Positions 62,966-64,000 of a DNA stretch of 64,000 nt are shown here, piece after piece. The position numbers were made by a program, and so were the translations under genes. The stretch is from the NCBI GenBank assembly GCA_963719275.1, contig CAVRBT010000004.1:1-64000 (forward strand), written 5' to 3'. The notes under the pieces are model-generated. The model ran no database searches, was not told the origin of the DNA, and was given only the letters and a program-made list of their open reading frames with translations. Source of the stretch: AC-32 sp963719275 (GTDB taxonomy: Bacteria > Actinomycetota > Thermoleophilia > Gaiellales > Gaiellaceae). Every line of letters begins with the position of its first letter. The stretch's first letter is position 1.

Positions 62966-64000
62966 ATGTCAACGAATGAAGCAACAAGAGAATCGTCGGC
63001 GCTGGCGGGGCTCGCCCGCTTCGTCATGCGCCACCGCCGCCTGGTGGCGGGCGTCTGGATCGTGCTCACGATCTTCGGCGCCTTCGCGGCCGGGCAGGTC
63101 TCGAAACGCTGGCTCGAGCAGTTCTCGATCCCGGGGTTCTCGGCCTACGAGGCGAACCAGCGCACGCTGGACACCTTCGGCTCCGGAGCCCAAGCGCCGA
63201 ACATCGCGGTCATCCGCGTCAATGGCGACGTGACCAGGAGCACCGCGGCTCGCCAGACGCTGGCCAAGGTCTCGCAGAAGTTCCCGAAGTTCCGCACGTC
63301 GTCGTACTTCACGACGGGGAGCCTGGCGTACGTCTCGAAGGACCGGCACACGGCCTTCGCGACCTTCTACCCGCCGGGGCGGCCGAGCTTCAGCTCCGAT
63401 GCGAAGTTCAAGGAGCTCCGCTCCGCGCTCCGGACCGCCGCTCCTCCGGGAGTCGAGACACACGTCACCGGGCGTGACGCCCTCTACGACTCGCAGGGGA
63501 GCGAATCGGGCGGCCCCAGCGTTCTGACCGAAGCGCTGATCGGAGGCGTCGGGGCGCTCGTGATCCTGCTCTTCGTCTTCGGGACGATCCCCGCGATGCT
63601 GACGCCGATCCTGATCGCGGTCGCATCGATCCTGAACACGTTCACGCTGATCTGGGTGCTGACCTACATCACCGACGTGTCGATCATCGTCCAGTTCCTC
63701 GTGGCGCTCGTCGGCCTCGGGGTGGCGATCGACTACGCCCTGCTGATGATCTTCCGCTTCCGGGAGGAGCTCCGGCACGGGAAAGACGTCGACACGGCGG
63801 TGGTCGAGACGGTGACACATGCAGGCCGCTCGGTGATCGTCTCCGGCTCGACCGTGGCGATCGGGCTGCTCTCGATGGTGATCATCCCGATCCCGGTGAT
63901 CCGCTCCATCGGCATCGGCGGCCTGCTGATCCCGACGGTCTCGGTGATTGTCGCGATCACCATGCTCCCCGCGCTGCTCTCGCTGCTCGGGCACCGCATC
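62966..64000 (+). CDS. MMPL/RND-family transporter 2 (cut by window end)
   Basis: The open frame from ATG 62966 (ribosome site GGGGGAG) runs to the end of the window; 345 codons are visible. After a cytoplasmic leader comes helix 1 (AGVWIVLTIFGAFAAGQVSK) and an extracytoplasmic domain with FSIPGFSAYEANQRTLDTFG. Helices 2-6 include LVALVGLGVAIDYALLMIFR with the GxDY motif. This is the first half of an MMPL exporter similar to, but clearly different from, the one at 52799. It begins 58 bp after the MFS gene, so probably in one unit. Confidence 0.9.
   Translation, partial: MSTNEATRESSALAGLARFVMRHRRLVAGVWIVLTIFGAFAAGQVSKRWLEQFSIPGFSAYEANQRTLDTFGSGAQAPNIAVIRVNGDVTRSTAARQTLAKVSQKFPKFRTSSYFTTGSLAYVSKDRHTAFATFYPPGRPSFSSDAKFKELRSALRTAAPPGVETHVTGRDALYDSQGSESGGPSVLTEALIGGVGALVILLFVFGTIPAMLTPILIAVASILNTFTLIWVLTYITDVSIIVQFLVALVGLGVAIDYALLMIFRFREELRHGKDVDTAVVETVTHAGRSVIVSGSTVAIGLLSMVIIPIPVIRSIGIGGLLIPTVSVIVAITMLPALLSLLGHRI

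Overview
The window is 64 kb of very GC-rich bacterial chromosome with dense coding and many GTG starts. Numerous gene pairs overlap by ATGA, GTGA or TGATG. Gene content (DUF2277-like protein, ClpS next to DUF2017, DUF6325-like and HdeD-like proteins, large LuxR/AAA regulators, YjbQ, many MMPL and MFS exporters) fits a high-GC actinomycete. My best guess, from family resemblance only, is Thermoleophilia (Gaiellales/Solirubrobacterales). There is no rRNA, prophage, plasmid or CRISPR signal. One tRNA with a CAU anticodon was found.

Layout. 1-6.7 kb: a beta-propeller lipoprotein, small conserved proteins, a GFA-family protein, an IS110-family element, YjbR-like and other small proteins, and a cysteine-dioxygenase-like cupin. 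6.7-14.1 kb: an HdeD-like membrane protein, ornithine carbamoyltransferase, a 32-aa membrane peptide overlapping a P-type ATPase, and a double nitroreductase-domain protein. 14.1-28.8 kb: LURP-one-like protein, VOC protein, secreted alpha-amylase, hydrolases, a secreted C39-like peptidase, an ABC exporter, DUF2277/GNAT pair, phytase-like secreted protein, P450 and QueF. 28.8-31.5 kb: an IS481-family element interrupted by an IS110-family element. 31.5-45.5 kb: a 1163-aa secreted repeat protein, an AAA ATPase with paired dyads upstream, aminoglycoside-phosphotransferase-like, gamma-glutamyl-GABA-hydrolase-like, sulfotransferase, MFS, an Rpf/lysozyme-like secreted protein, a primary-type sigma factor, metallophosphoesterase/ClpS/DUF2017, YjbQ, and a DUF120-like protein beside the tRNA. 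45.6-52.6 kb: FAD oxidoreductase, then a probable LysR regulon (MBL hydrolase, LysR, ABM monooxygenase, DJ-1/PfpI protein), hydrolase, RibD-C reductase and XRE regulator. 52.7-64 kb: two MMPL exporters and an MFS exporter around two very large convergent signalling ATPases, one with an adenylate cyclase domain and one with a LuxR HTH.

The most interesting system is in this last block. A roughly 42-bp motif (CGAAA, CTAGGGGAAA, a second G-tract, then TTCC and GAGGCG) recurs at 52693, 55233 and 61504. It lies just upstream of MMPL exporter 1, the cyclase/AAA/TPR unit, and the small-protein/MFS/MMPL-2 unit. The third copy sits in the intergenic region divergent to the LuxR/AAA gene. That regulator is preceded by a 19-codon ORF overlapping its start codon as TGATG. 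I infer a small envelope-stress or export regulon, possibly controlled by the LuxR/AAA protein.

A second theme is gene decay: at least ten genes are frameshifted or truncated (1753, 6361, 12150, 19206, 20219, 22398, 28059, 42041, 50103, and the in-frame deleted MFS at 61840). Several differ from an intact frame by one base, so assembly error and real pseudogenization must be separated before drawing biological conclusions.
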